A stretch of 64,000 nucleotides of DNA from Bacteroidia bacterium (GTDB lineage: Bacteria > Bacteroidota > Bacteroidia > Flavobacteriales > Flavobacteriaceae). The position numbers and the translations under genes were made by a program. Shown here one piece after another: positions 36,688 through 45,912 of the stretch; positions within the stretch are counted from its first letter, which is position 1; each line of letters starts with the position of its first letter. The DNA is taken from NCBI GenBank assembly GCA_030429835.1, contig JAUIGC010000003.1:1-64000 (forward strand), written 5' to 3'. The notes beneath the pieces are model-generated. The model saw only the letters and a program-made list of their open reading frames with translations, was not told the DNA's origin and searched no databases.

Positions 36688-37548
36688 ATGGCCAATTTAA
36701 AGGAAATACGAAATAGGATTACATCGGTTTCTTCAACCATGCAGATAACCAGTGCCATGAAAATGGTATCTGCGGCAAAGTTGAAAAAGGCCCAAGATGC
36801 CATAACGGCCATGCGACCCTATGCCGATAAACTTACTGAGCTATTGCAAAACCTTAGTGCAAGTTTGGAAGGTGATTCTGGAAGTGTATATGCGGACAAT
36901 AGGGTAGTAAATAAGGTTTTGGTCGTTGCTATCACCTCTAATCGTGGACTTTGTGGTGCGTTCAACACCAATATCTTGAAGCAGAGCACCAACTTAATAG
37001 AGAATGTTTACAGTGCTAAGCAGGTAGATTTTGTAGCCATAGGGAAAAAAGCTGATGATTATTTGAGAAAGCGTTACAACGTCATTTCCAGTCACAATGG
37101 AATTTTTGACGACCTTACGTTTGATAACGTGGCCGATATAGCTGAAATCTTGATGGAAAAGTTTGCCAACGGTGAATATGACCGCATTGATATCGTCTAT
37201 AACAAATTTAAGAATGCGGCTACCCAAATAGTCATGACAGAGCAGTTTTTGCCTATTACCCCGGTTCAAAATGAGGAAGGTAACAATGCCGATTACATGT
37301 TTGAACCTTCAAAGGCGGAGATTGTGGAGCAATTGATTCCAAAATCCTTAAAAACCCAGCTCTACAAAGGTATCAGGGATTCTTTCGCTAGTGAGCACGG
37401 AGCCCGTATGACGGCTATGCACAAGGCTACGGACAACGCAAAGGAACTTAGGGACCAATTGAAATTGACGTATAACAAAGCGAGACAGGCTGCCATTACC
37501 AACGAAATCTTGGAAATTGTTGGTGGTGCGGAGGCACTGAACAATTAG
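36688..37548 (+). CDS. atpG: F0F1 ATP synthase subunit gamma
   Basis: Central rotor shaft subunit of 286 aa. The N-terminal coiled coil (LKEIRNRITSVSSTMQITSAMKMV) and the C-terminal MHKATDNAKELRDQLKLTYNKARQAAIT region are diagnostic. It is the last atp gene here; a terminator follows. Confidence 0.97.
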   Translation: MANLKEIRNRITSVSSTMQITSAMKMVSAAKLKKAQDAITAMRPYADKLTELLQNLSASLEGDSGSVYADNRVVNKVLVVAITSNRGLCGAFNTNILKQSTNLIENVYSAKQVDFVAIGKKADDYLRKRYNVISSHNGIFDDLTFDNVADIAEILMEKFANGEYDRIDIVYNKFKNAATQIVMTEQFLPITPVQNEEGNNADYMFEPSKAEIVEQLIPKSLKTQLYKGIRDSFASEHGARMTAMHKATDNAKELRDQLKLTYNKARQAAITNEILEIVGGAEALNN

Positions 37549-37611
37549 GCGTAAGCCAAATTTTCAAAAGCAGAAGCTTTGAATAATTAAAAATTTATAG
37601 AGAATTTTTAT

Positions 37612-37643
37612 AAACCCCTTCGGAAACGTAGGGGTTTTATTTT
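37612..37643 (+). terminator. Terminator of the atp operon
   Basis: Arms AAACCCCT (37612-37619) and AGGGGTTT (37630-37637), 10-nt loop, then TATTTTG. It lies between atpG and the MFS gene. Confidence 0.8.
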
Positions 37644-37682
37644 GTTCTTAAGACACTATTTTTTCCGACTTTTGTCGCCAGT

Positions 37683-38939
37683 ATGAAATCAAAAAAGACA
37701 GCCCTACTTTTTATTTTCGTGACCATCCTTGTGGATGTCATTGGAATAGGAATAATTCTTCCTATTATTCCTGAATTGATTATGGAACTTACAGGGGAAG
37801 GCACCGCAATAGCCGTAATTTATGGGATGTGGTTGACTACCGCCTTCGCAGGCATGCAATTTTTGTTTTCTCCGGTCCTAGGTGAAATCTCCGATAAGTT
37901 TGGTAGACGGCCCATTTTATTGATGGCATTGCTAGGTCTGAGTATCGACTATCTGATCCATGCATGGGCCCCAAGTATCATTTGGTTGTTTCTGGGAAGA
38001 TTTTTAGCAGGTATTACAGGAGCAAGTTTTACGGTGGCCTCGGCATACATTGCTGATGTCAGCACCAAAGAGAACAAGGCAAAGAATTTCGGATTGATCG
38101 GTGCTGCCTTTGGCCTTGGTTTTATAATTGGTCCCGGAGTAGGTGGTTTCTTTGGTGAAATTGATATTCGTCTGCCATTTTATATCGCTGCGGGACTCAC
38201 GTTTTCTAATTTTCTTTTTGGGTTGTTCTTTGTGCCCGAATCCCTGACTCCTGAAAATAGAAGGGCAATTAACCCTATGAAAATGATTCCCGGGGTTTCC
38301 TTGTTCGCCTTACGAAAGTACAAAGGAGTGCTATTGCTTATTTTCGCCTTCTTTTTGGCGAATTTGGCAGGACAAGCTTTGCCATCTACCTGGTCCTACT
38401 ATGGTATTGAACGATATAATTGGAGCCCTAAGGAAATAGGGGTTTCATTAATGGTTGTAGGTTTGCTGGTAGCCATTGTTCAAGGTGTACTGGTAGGGGT
38501 TTTGGTGAAAAAGTTTGGAAAGCGCTTCGTAGTCACGGTTGGTTTTTTACTTTGGACGATAGGGATGTTTTTCTTTTCCCTAGCTTCTGAACCCTGGATG
38601 TTATACGCCTTTTTAATACCATATGCGCTGGGTGGCGTAGCAGGGCCCACAGTACAGGGAATCATTTCCAACCAAGTTTCCGAAAAAGAACAGGGAAATC
38701 TTCAAGGTTCCATTACCGGCCTAGTGAGCATTACGGCCATTTTAGGGCAATTGGTATTTTCTCCCGTATTTTACTTTTTTATACGTCCTGGGGGAGAAAT
38801 ATACTATCCGGGTGCGCCGTATACCTTGGCTGCTATTTTCTTGTTAATAGCCTTTCTGATGGCATTTTTTGCCATGAAACGTTTGGAGTTGGAAGATGAG
38901 AAAGCCCCTGTGGAGGTACAAGATGGTATAATTCCATGA
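37683..38939 (+). CDS. TCR/Tet-family MFS transporter
   Basis: Twelve-helix major facilitator of 418 aa close to the TetA class of drug:H+ antiporters. Motif A GEISDKFGRRPILL lies between helices 2 and 3, and GFIIGPGVGGFFGE is the antiporter motif C of helix 5. Function could be drug or metabolite export. Stand-alone gene after the atp terminator. Confidence 0.92.
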   Translation: MKSKKTALLFIFVTILVDVIGIGIILPIIPELIMELTGEGTAIAVIYGMWLTTAFAGMQFLFSPVLGEISDKFGRRPILLMALLGLSIDYLIHAWAPSIIWLFLGRFLAGITGASFTVASAYIADVSTKENKAKNFGLIGAAFGLGFIIGPGVGGFFGEIDIRLPFYIAAGLTFSNFLFGLFFVPESLTPENRRAINPMKMIPGVSLFALRKYKGVLLLIFAFFLANLAGQALPSTWSYYGIERYNWSPKEIGVSLMVVGLLVAIVQGVLVGVLVKKFGKRFVVTVGFLLWTIGMFFFSLASEPWMLYAFLIPYALGGVAGPTVQGIISNQVSEKEQGNLQGSITGLVSITAILGQLVFSPVFYFFIRPGGEIYYPGAPYTLAAIFLLIAFLMAFFAMKRLELEDEKAPVEVQDGIIP

Positions 38940-39007
38940 AAACGGGATTAAACCAACTTTGTTTGTCTGTGGTAAATGGGTACATTTAACACTTCAATCT
39001 AAGGTGT

Positions 39008-40465
39008 TTGAATCCGCTTAAAAAACTTTTTAAACAAACGGCGATTTATGGCCTGGCAACCGTGCTTCCACGGATGCTGTCCTTTCTTTTGGTACCCATC
39101 TACACCTCGGTGATGCCACCCGGCACTTACGGGGAAGTTACCTTAATATTTACTTGGTTTGCCATTTTTAATATTTTTTTGGCCTATGGAATGGAGACGG
39201 CTTTTTTCCGGTTTTACAAGGATTCGGAAAACAAGAAAAAGGTAGTATCCACCTCCTTGATATCCTTGGGTATCTCTTCGTTCGTTTTTCTAATGATTGG
39301 ACTGTTGTTCAGAACAACAATTGCCGATGCGCTCAATATTGAGCATCGATATATGGGTTATGTGTTATCCATTTTGGTGCTGGATGCCCTTGTAATTATT
39401 CCCTTCGCTTGGTTAAGGGCGAATGAAAAGCCCATGAGATACGCCATAGTAAAGACCCTTAACGTGGCTTTGAACTTGGGATTGAATCTATTACTGCTGA
39501 TTTTCTTACCCAAACTGGCAACAGGGGAGAACCCTGGTTTTTTAAGCAGTCTCTATATTCCCAATTTTGAAATATCCTATATTTTAATATCCAATTTGAT
39601 AGCCAGTGGCGTTACGCTTCTATTGATGCTTAGGGTTTATTTAAGAAGGCCCTATGAATTTGAATTTGATTTATGGAAGCGTATGATCAAATATGCGATG
39701 CCCGTGATGGTTGCCGGTATTGCCTTTACCATTAACGAGGTGTTCGATAAGTATCTCCTCTCTGAACTCTTACCTGCAGATATCGCAAAAAGTGAAATGG
39801 GAAAATACGCGGCTTGCTATAAGTTGGCCTTGTTCATGACCCTGTTCGCCACCGCCTTTCGTTTGGGAATAGAACCTTTTTTCTTTAGCCATTCAGACAC
39901 CAAAAATCCACAAAAGGCCTATGCCCAGATTACCAACTACTTTGTGGTTTTGGGCAGTATTATTTTATTGGGTGTTGTCGTGTTTGCTGATGTTTTAAAA
40001 GAACTTTTTATACAGGACAGCGCATTTTGGGAGGCCATGTCCGTGGTTCCAATTATCGTCCTAGCCAGTTTTTTTCTGGGTATTTACCACAATCTTTCGG
40101 TTTGGTACAAGGTAACCGATAGGACCAAGTTTGGTGCATATATTTCTATGATAGGGGCCGTTCTCACCATCATTATAAATGTGGCCTTTATTCAATATTT
40201 CAGTTACGTGGCTTCTGCAATTGCTACCTTGGTAGCTTATGGAACCATGATGGGACTATCCTTCTATTTTGGACGTATGTACTATCCAATACCCTATAAT
40301 TTTAGAAAAATTATATTTTACTTAGGAATTTCCATACTGTTTTCCACCATATCCTTCTATATCTTTGATAGAAATTTATTTGTGGGCATCCCGCTCCTAC
40401 TAATTTTTCTAGGGTTGGTGTATAAATTGGAAATCGATAACTTGAAGAAGGTATTTGTCAAATAA
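39008..40465 (+). CDS. Oligosaccharide flippase / polysaccharide biosynthesis membrane protein
   Basis: Wzx/MATE-like protein of 485 aa with about fourteen helices that probably flips a lipid-linked glycan. The N-terminus LKKLFKQTAIYGLATVLPRML is typical for this flavobacterial family, and it begins at TTG 39008 because no ATG precedes that conserved block. It leads a conserved block with dut, a TPR gene, DUF4292 and an EnvC-like gene. Confidence 0.9.
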   Translation: MNPLKKLFKQTAIYGLATVLPRMLSFLLVPIYTSVMPPGTYGEVTLIFTWFAIFNIFLAYGMETAFFRFYKDSENKKKVVSTSLISLGISSFVFLMIGLLFRTTIADALNIEHRYMGYVLSILVLDALVIIPFAWLRANEKPMRYAIVKTLNVALNLGLNLLLLIFLPKLATGENPGFLSSLYIPNFEISYILISNLIASGVTLLLMLRVYLRRPYEFEFDLWKRMIKYAMPVMVAGIAFTINEVFDKYLLSELLPADIAKSEMGKYAACYKLALFMTLFATAFRLGIEPFFFSHSDTKNPQKAYAQITNYFVVLGSIILLGVVVFADVLKELFIQDSAFWEAMSVVPIIVLASFFLGIYHNLSVWYKVTDRTKFGAYISMIGAVLTIIINVAFIQYFSYVASAIATLVAYGTMMGLSFYFGRMYYPIPYNFRKIIFYLGISILFSTISFYIFDRNLFVGIPLLLIFLGLVYKLEIDNLKKVFVK

Positions 40466-40482
40466 AGAGACGATAGAAAAAA

Positions 40483-40917
40483 ATGAAGATTAGGATTATT
40501 AATAAATCGGCACACAAGCTTCCATACTATGAAACCGAAGCATCGGCAGGAATGGATTTAAGGGCAAATATCGAGCAACCTATTACCTTAAAGCCTTTGG
40601 AACGCGCCATTATAAAAACGGGCCTTTTTTTGGAACTGCCAATGGGCTATGAAGCGCAAGTACGACCTAGAAGTGGTCTGGCCGCCAAAAAGGGTATTAC
40701 GGTACTGAACGCCCCTGGCACGATAGATGCGGATTATAGGGGAGAGGTAGGGGTGATTTTGGTGAACCTATCCAATGAAGATTTTACTATTGAAAACGGT
40801 GAGCGAATTGCACAGATGGTGATTGCCAAGCATGAGCGTGCCGAATGGGAATCGGTCGAAGAACTTTCTGAAACCCTCAGGGGCGAAGGTGGTTTTGGAA
40901 GTACCGGGGTAAAGTAA
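40483..40917 (+). CDS. dut: dUTP diphosphatase
   Basis: Trimeric dUTPase of 144 aa that converts dUTP to dUMP and keeps uracil out of DNA. All five family motifs are present: [41 protein letters not shown] and [10 protein letters not shown]. Confidence 0.97.
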   Translation: MKIRIINKSAHKLPYYETEASAGMDLRANIEQPITLKPLERAIIKTGLFLELPMGYEAQVRPRSGLAAKKGITVLNAPGTIDADYRGEVGVILVNLSNEDFTIENGERIAQMVIAKHERAEWESVEELSETLRGEGGFGSTGVK

Positions 40918-40926
40918 GAGGTCTAT

Positions 40927-41871
40927 ATGAAACAGACAATCCCAATGATAATATTATACATAGGGGCATACATTGTCCCGGGGATTATTTTGTGTCAAGA
41001 AGAAGGCCCCATTACAGAAGAAGAGAGTGCAGAGGTTTCCTTTGAGGAGTATTCCGATGAATTTCAGGAAAGTTTTTTTGAAGGCCTAAAACAACAGGGT
41101 ATCCAAAACTATGATAAGGCCATAAACGCATTTTTAAAATGTAAGAATCTGGAACCGGAAAAAGATGTAGTTTCCTTTGAGCTGGCCAAATCGTATTTGC
41201 TTGATAAACAATATGTCAATGCACAGCAATATGCCCAGGAAGCCCTTATAGAAGCTCCCACCAATTATTGGTACGCAAATACCTTGGCAGAAACCTTGGA
41301 AGCCCAAAACTTATCGGTAAGTATGGTGAAAGACCAAATTCCTTGGAAAAACGAGGACTTTAAGAAGAACTTGGCGACAATATATTACGAACTTGGAAAT
41401 TATCAGGAGGCGAAATCTATCCTTGAGGAGGTGGAAAAGACGGCTAAAATCTCCTATCTCCAATCAAAAATAAAAGATTCCATCAATCAAAAGTTGGGGC
41501 GTAAAAATGTTTCCAAAGAAAGTATTGTTGTGAATACGAGTGAAGATGCCAAGGACCTAAGTGACTTTGAAAAGAGAATTACCGAAGCCTTGAACGGTTC
41601 GGTGGATGTAAAAGCCCTTTTGGCCCTATCAAAAGAAGCACTCGAAAGTTATCCGTCCCAACCTTTCTTTTATTATGCCCATGGATACGCGCTTAGATTA
41701 GACAATAAGAACAGCGAAGCCATTGAATCCTTGGAGACAGCCCTGGATTTCATAATAGACGATCCGGTATTGGAGAATAAAATTTACAAGGAGCTTTCCG
41801 AAAGCTACGCTTCAATGGGAAATACGGAGAAGGCAACGCAATACCTGAATAAGGTTAAACCTGGATTTTAA
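40927..41871 (+). CDS. Tetratricopeptide repeat protein, exported
   Basis: Protein of 314 aa with an N-terminal signal peptide (IPMIILYIGAYIVPGIILCQ) and two groups of TPR helices (QQGIQNYDKAINAFLKCKNL; YYAHGYALRLDNKNSEAIESL). The cysteine at residue 20-21 might be lipidated but the lipobox is weak. It is coupled to the following gene (TAATG overlap). Probably an envelope scaffold; no specific function. Confidence 0.8.
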   Translation: MKQTIPMIILYIGAYIVPGIILCQEEGPITEEESAEVSFEEYSDEFQESFFEGLKQQGIQNYDKAINAFLKCKNLEPEKDVVSFELAKSYLLDKQYVNAQQYAQEALIEAPTNYWYANTLAETLEAQNLSVSMVKDQIPWKNEDFKKNLATIYYELGNYQEAKSILEEVEKTAKISYLQSKIKDSINQKLGRKNVSKESIVVNTSEDAKDLSDFEKRITEALNGSVDVKALLALSKEALESYPSQPFFYYAHGYALRLDNKNSEAIESLETALDFIIDDPVLENKIYKELSESYASMGNTEKATQYLNKVKPGF

Positions 41872-42659
41872 TGAGACAAATTAGATTTTATACCTATTCA
41901 AAAACCCTTATGTACTGTGGTTTTGTCCTTTTTGTGCTATCCTGTAAAAGTACGAAAGTGATTTCCGATGGGTCCATAGATAATAAGCTTTCAGCCAAAT
42001 CGGTAGTAAAGGCACACTATCAGAACGAGCTTAATTTTAAGACCTTGACGGGGAAGGTTAAAATCGATTATTCCGATGGGGAGGATGAACAAAGCGTATC
42101 CGTAAGCCTTCGCATGGAAAAGGACAAAGGCATCTGGATGAGCGCTCCCTTGGGGATTGTGAAGGCCTACATTACTCCGGAAAGGGTTTCTTTTTATAAT
42201 AAAATGGACAACGAATATTTTGATGGTGATTTTTCGTATTTGAGTCAGCTTTTGGGAACCGAAGTGGATTTTTCCATACTTCAAAATATGTTAGTGGGCC
42301 AGGCCTTGTTTGATTTAAGGGAGGAAAAATATGACCTATCCATAGCAGATGAGACCTATCGTTTAACCCCAAGAACCGCGGGAACACTTTTCAAGACCTT
42401 GTTTCAAATAGAACCCAAAAATTTTAAAATGGCGGTTCAACAAATAGCCCAACCCTTAAAAAAACGGTTACTGGAAATCAGGTACCGTAATTATCAGAGC
42501 ATTAAAAAGGAAGCCATACCCAATGAAGTTTTAATCTTGGCGATTGAGGAAAATACCGAGAATAGGATACTGTTGGAGTATAGGAATATAGAGTTGAACC
42601 GTGAGGTCAATTTTCCATATAAAATACCAAAAGGTTTTAAAGAGATAGTCTTGCAATAG
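41871..42659 (+). CDS. DUF4292 lipoprotein (LolB-like)
   Basis: Lipoprotein of 262 aa with lipobox VLSC followed by KSTKVI. The body FKTLTGKVKIDYSDG and MSAPLGIVKAYITPERVSFYN match DUF4292, a Bacteroidota family of LolB-like fold thought to act in outer-membrane lipoprotein or lipid handling. Overlaps the upstream stop by 1 bp and precedes the EnvC-like gene by 4 bp. Confidence 0.87.
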   Translation: MRQIRFYTYSKTLMYCGFVLFVLSCKSTKVISDGSIDNKLSAKSVVKAHYQNELNFKTLTGKVKIDYSDGEDEQSVSVSLRMEKDKGIWMSAPLGIVKAYITPERVSFYNKMDNEYFDGDFSYLSQLLGTEVDFSILQNMLVGQALFDLREEKYDLSIADETYRLTPRTAGTLFKTLFQIEPKNFKMAVQQIAQPLKKRLLEIRYRNYQSIKKEAIPNEVLILAIEENTENRILLEYRNIELNREVNFPYKIPKGFKEIVLQ

Positions 42660-42663
42660 CGGC

Positions 42664-43887
42664 ATGTTACAAAAAGCACATTACATCCTTTATCTTTTCC
42701 TTTTACTGGGAGGGCCATTGCTATGGAGTCAGACCAGTGAGCAAAAGGCCCTGGAAGAAAAACGGGAACAACTGCAAAATGAGATCAGGGAAATAAATAG
42801 GTTGTTATTGTCCGAAAAAAAGGAAAGAGGAACTGTACTGGATCAGATGGAGGCGTTGGACAAAAAAATTACGGTGCGCCAACAATTGATTCGGGTAACC
42901 AATCAACAGGCAAACTTGTTGAATAGGCAGATCAATACCAATATCCGTAACATCAGTAAACTTAAAGGGGAACTTCAGGAGGTCAAGGAGGAGTATGCCA
43001 GAATGATTCAAAAGTCCTATCAAAACAAGTCGAAGCAGAACCGATTGATGTTTCTATTATCCTCAGAGAGCTTTTATCAGGCCTTTAAAAGGCTTCAATA
43101 TATGAAGCAATACACGGACTATAGAAAGGAGCAGGGGGAGCAGATTTTGGCCAAAACAGAGGAACTTACCCGATTGAACATGGATCTGAACGAAGAGCGA
43201 AAGGTGAAGGAGGTCTTATTGGCCCAGAATACCAAGGCCAAGGACCAGCTTTTTTCGGAAATCCAGGAGCAAAAGGCTTTGTTGGGAACGATAAGGCAAA
43301 ATGAAAGTAAGTATGCCAAGGCCATAGAGGATAAAAAACGGGAGGCACGCGAAATAGATCAACAAATAGAGAATTTGATACGGTCTGCCATAGCGGCATC
43401 CAATAAAGAGGCGGGCAAGAGCTCCAATAGTTCAAGTAAATTTGTTTTAACACCAGAAGCCACCATTGTGGCCAATAACTTTTCGGCGAATAAGGGCAAG
43501 TTGATTTGGCCTGTGGAAAAGGGGATAAAGAGTCAGGGATTTGGTATCTACAACGATGCGGTTTACCCGGGAATTAAGCATCAAAGTAATGGAGTAATCA
43601 TTGCAACGGACCCCGGTTCCAAGGCCCGTGCCATTTTTGAGGGCGAGGTCATCGCTATTTTGGCGGTGCCGGGAGGGAATAAGGGTGTACAAGTGAAGCA
43701 TGGAAATTTTATCAGCACATATTATAACTTGGCGGAACTTTATGTGAAAAAAGGGGATAAGGTAAAAATCAAGGACGAATTGGGAACAATATATACCAAT
43801 CAGTCTAATGGTCAAACACGATTAAAGTTTTACTTATATCAAGATACATCAAGGTTGAATCCAGAGGAATGGGTGTACAGACTCTGA
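42664..43887 (+). CDS. EnvC-like murein hydrolase activator (degenerate M23 domain)
   Basis: Exported protein of 407 aa. After a signal peptide (YILYLFLLLGGPLLWSQ) come about 220 residues of coiled coil, then an M23/LytM domain at about 285-407 (KSQGFGIYNDAVYPGIKHQSNGV split around residue 300, ending in RLNPEEWVYRL). Active M23 peptidases have an HxH in the YGHL-type segment; here that position reads TYYNLAEL, so zinc binding is likely lost and the protein should act as an activator of amidases, as EnvC does. Confidence 0.87.
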   Translation: MLQKAHYILYLFLLLGGPLLWSQTSEQKALEEKREQLQNEIREINRLLLSEKKERGTVLDQMEALDKKITVRQQLIRVTNQQANLLNRQINTNIRNISKLKGELQEVKEEYARMIQKSYQNKSKQNRLMFLLSSESFYQAFKRLQYMKQYTDYRKEQGEQILAKTEELTRLNMDLNEERKVKEVLLAQNTKAKDQLFSEIQEQKALLGTIRQNESKYAKAIEDKKREAREIDQQIENLIRSAIAASNKEAGKSSNSSSKFVLTPEATIVANNFSANKGKLIWPVEKGIKSQGFGIYNDAVYPGIKHQSNGVIIATDPGSKARAIFEGEVIAILAVPGGNKGVQVKHGNFISTYYNLAELYVKKGDKVKIKDELGTIYTNQSNGQTRLKFYLYQDTSRLNPEEWVYRL

Positions 43888-43966
43888 CCATATAATTGGA
43901 ATGTTCCCGTGCACCTCGGTTTCTTGTTTAAAAGGTATTGCCTAAATTTAGGAAAAGCTAAAAAAT

Positions 43967-44800
43967 ATGAAGATTACAGATATTACCGGAGGATTTGAAT
44001 TAAGAAACGGGGTGTTTATGCCGTACCTTGGCTTGGGTACTTACCAAGCAGATAACGATCAGGAAGTCATAGATTCCGTAAAGGATGCACTGGAAATCGG
44101 TTACCGTCATATAGATACGGCTTCCTTTTACAAAAACGAAGAAGGTGTTGGGCAAGGCATTAAGGGCAGTTCTGTGGACAGGAAGGATATTTTTCTGGTC
44201 ACAAAAGTCTGGAACAGTGACCAGGGATATGAAAGTACCTTACAATCCTTTAATGACAGTATTAATAGACTTCAAGTGGATTACCTTGATTTATTTTTGA
44301 TTCATTGGCCCGTTAAGGAGAAATATAAGGATACTTGGAGGGCCATGGAATATTTATATGAAAACAAAAAGGTGCGTGCCATAGGAGTAAGCAATTTTTT
44401 ACAACACCATCTGGAGGATTTGATATCCGATTGCCAAATTAAGCCTATGGTTAACCAAATGGAGTTCCATCCCTATTTGGTTCAGCAAGACCTGATGGAT
44501 TTTTGCAAAAAAAATACCATTCAGTATGAAGCTTGGTCCCCTTTTATGCAGGGCAAAGTGTTTGATTTGGATGTTTTTAATAAGCTCTCCGATAAATACG
44601 GAAAGTCGGTGGCGCAAATTATCCTCCGATGGAACCTACAAAAAGGAGTGGTCACCATTCCCAAGTCGGTACATAAAAATCGAATCGCCTCCAATGCGGA
44701 CATTTTTGACTTTGAACTCACCAAGGAAGATATGGCCTATTTGGATAGTCTGGATAAGGGGGAGAGAACCGGTCCGGATCCGGATAATTTTGATTTTTAA
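43967..44800 (+). CDS. Aldo/keto reductase
   Basis: NADPH-dependent oxidoreductase of 277 aa with the TIM-barrel AKR tetrad: D and Y in DTASFYKNEEGVG, K in LVTKVW and H in FLIHWPV. The cofactor segment IPKSVHKNRI is present near the C-terminus. Similar to 2,5-diketo-gluconate reductases; true substrate unknown. Stand-alone gene. Confidence 0.93.
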   Translation: MKITDITGGFELRNGVFMPYLGLGTYQADNDQEVIDSVKDALEIGYRHIDTASFYKNEEGVGQGIKGSSVDRKDIFLVTKVWNSDQGYESTLQSFNDSINRLQVDYLDLFLIHWPVKEKYKDTWRAMEYLYENKKVRAIGVSNFLQHHLEDLISDCQIKPMVNQMEFHPYLVQQDLMDFCKKNTIQYEAWSPFMQGKVFDLDVFNKLSDKYGKSVAQIILRWNLQKGVVTIPKSVHKNRIASNADIFDFELTKEDMAYLDSLDKGERTGPDPDNFDF

Positions 44801-45098
44801 AACTGAACTTGGATTGATCTTGCTTACCAAGAATTTTCAGGTTTCTGCCTGATTTATGCGTTTTTACTATTTATATAGTGTTTCCTGCGATTCATACATT
44901 TCCCGTGCTTTTTTAGTTTGATGGGCTTATTTTGTAGCGCTAAGATTCTTCCCCCGTATTATATACCCAAACTATTTGGGATTGTGTTTCCCCAAGGCAT
45001 AAACATTGGGACTTTACATATTCTTATGTTCAGTTAAATAAGAAAATTGATGGTTTTTCAAACAATATAGGCTCGTGGAATATTTAAATTTATATACA
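44801..45098. other. Intergenic region with no recognisable gene
   Basis: About 300 bp between the aldo/keto reductase and a small lipoprotein gene. I see short inverted repeats (for example TCAGG/CCTGA near 44839) but no terminator with T-run, no tRNA and no credible reading frame. Confidence 0.5.
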
Positions 45099-45314
45099 AT
45101 GAAAGCTAAACTTTTAACAGGAATTATTTTAACAGCAACGGTTTGTAGTATCACCTCATGTTCAAAAACAGAGGACCTTTTGGATTGCGCTTATGAAGCA
45201 GATGAAGCTGCATGTGAGAGACTTGAACAAATAGAAAGTTCAACGGAGTATACAATATATCAAGAACCGGACAGTGTTAAAGTGAATTTGAAGAAGCTTC
45301 CAACATTGGACTAG
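45099..45314 (+). CDS. Small lipoprotein of unknown function
   Basis: Protein of 71 aa starting MKAKLLTGIILTATVCSITSC; the lipobox-like SITSC precedes SKTEDLL. The mature part is acidic with two further cysteines (DCAYEADEAACERLEQ) that could form a disulfide. The frame extends 8 codons upstream, but this ATG gives a proper signal peptide. No homologue recognised. Confidence 0.6.
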   Translation: MKAKLLTGIILTATVCSITSCSKTEDLLDCAYEADEAACERLEQIESSTEYTIYQEPDSVKVNLKKLPTLD

Positions 45315-45337
45315 TTGCTATATGGCAATGCTTTATT

Positions 45338-45853
45338 TTAACTTTCGATAAACAGAGCCTTTAGTTCCGTAGCTTCATTGGGTTTCATTTTACCGGCCAA
45401 GACCAAACTCAATTGCTTTCTGCGCAATGCTCCGGCAAAGCGTTCCTTTTCCAAAGCAGTTTCCGGTTGTAAAGGGGGCACCTCGGTAGGTTTACCGGTC
45501 TCGTCCACGGCCACAAAGGTATAAATGGCCTCATTGGCCTTGGTTCTTTTCCCATTGTAGCGATCTTCGATCCAGACATCGATATATACTTCCATTGAGG
45601 TCGTATAAGCTCGGGAGACGGCCGCTTCCACGGTAACCACACTTCCCAAGGGTACGGCAAGATTAAACGCCACATGGTTTACGGAGGCAGTTACGGTAAT
45701 CCTTCTGCTATGTCTGCCTGCAGCAATGCTGGCGGCGCGGTCCATCCGCGCCAAAAGTTCACCCCCAAAAAGATTTTGAAGCGCATTGGTCTCACTGGGC
45801 AGGACCATATCTGTCATGGTCGTTCTCGATTCGGATGGCGTTTTCGGTGTCAT
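45338..45853 (-). CDS. Acyl-CoA thioesterase (hot-dog fold)
   Basis: Cytoplasmic thioesterase of 171 aa resembling YciA/BFIT-type enzymes. The block TNALQNLFGGELLARMDRAA carries the conserved asparagine/aspartate and glycine pair of the hot-dog active site, followed by VNHVAFNLAVPLGS. Hydrolyses acyl-CoA; chain length not readable. Convergent with the small lipoprotein gene. Confidence 0.9.
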   Translation of the reverse strand: MTPKTPSESRTTMTDMVLPSETNALQNLFGGELLARMDRAASIAAGRHSRRITVTASVNHVAFNLAVPLGSVVTVEAAVSRAYTTSMEVYIDVWIEDRYNGKRTKANEAIYTFVAVDETGKPTEVPPLQPETALEKERFAGALRRKQLSLVLAGKMKPNEATELKALFIES

Positions 45854-45912
45854 AAACGAAAATTTTTCGCAAAGATACGAGCCTTGAATTTTTTAAAAGT
45901 AAAAGGGTACTG

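Noticed and set aside
44801-45098. Possible RNA gene in the 300-bp gap
   Set aside because: Short repeats only; no terminator, promoter pair or conserved structure that I can recognise.
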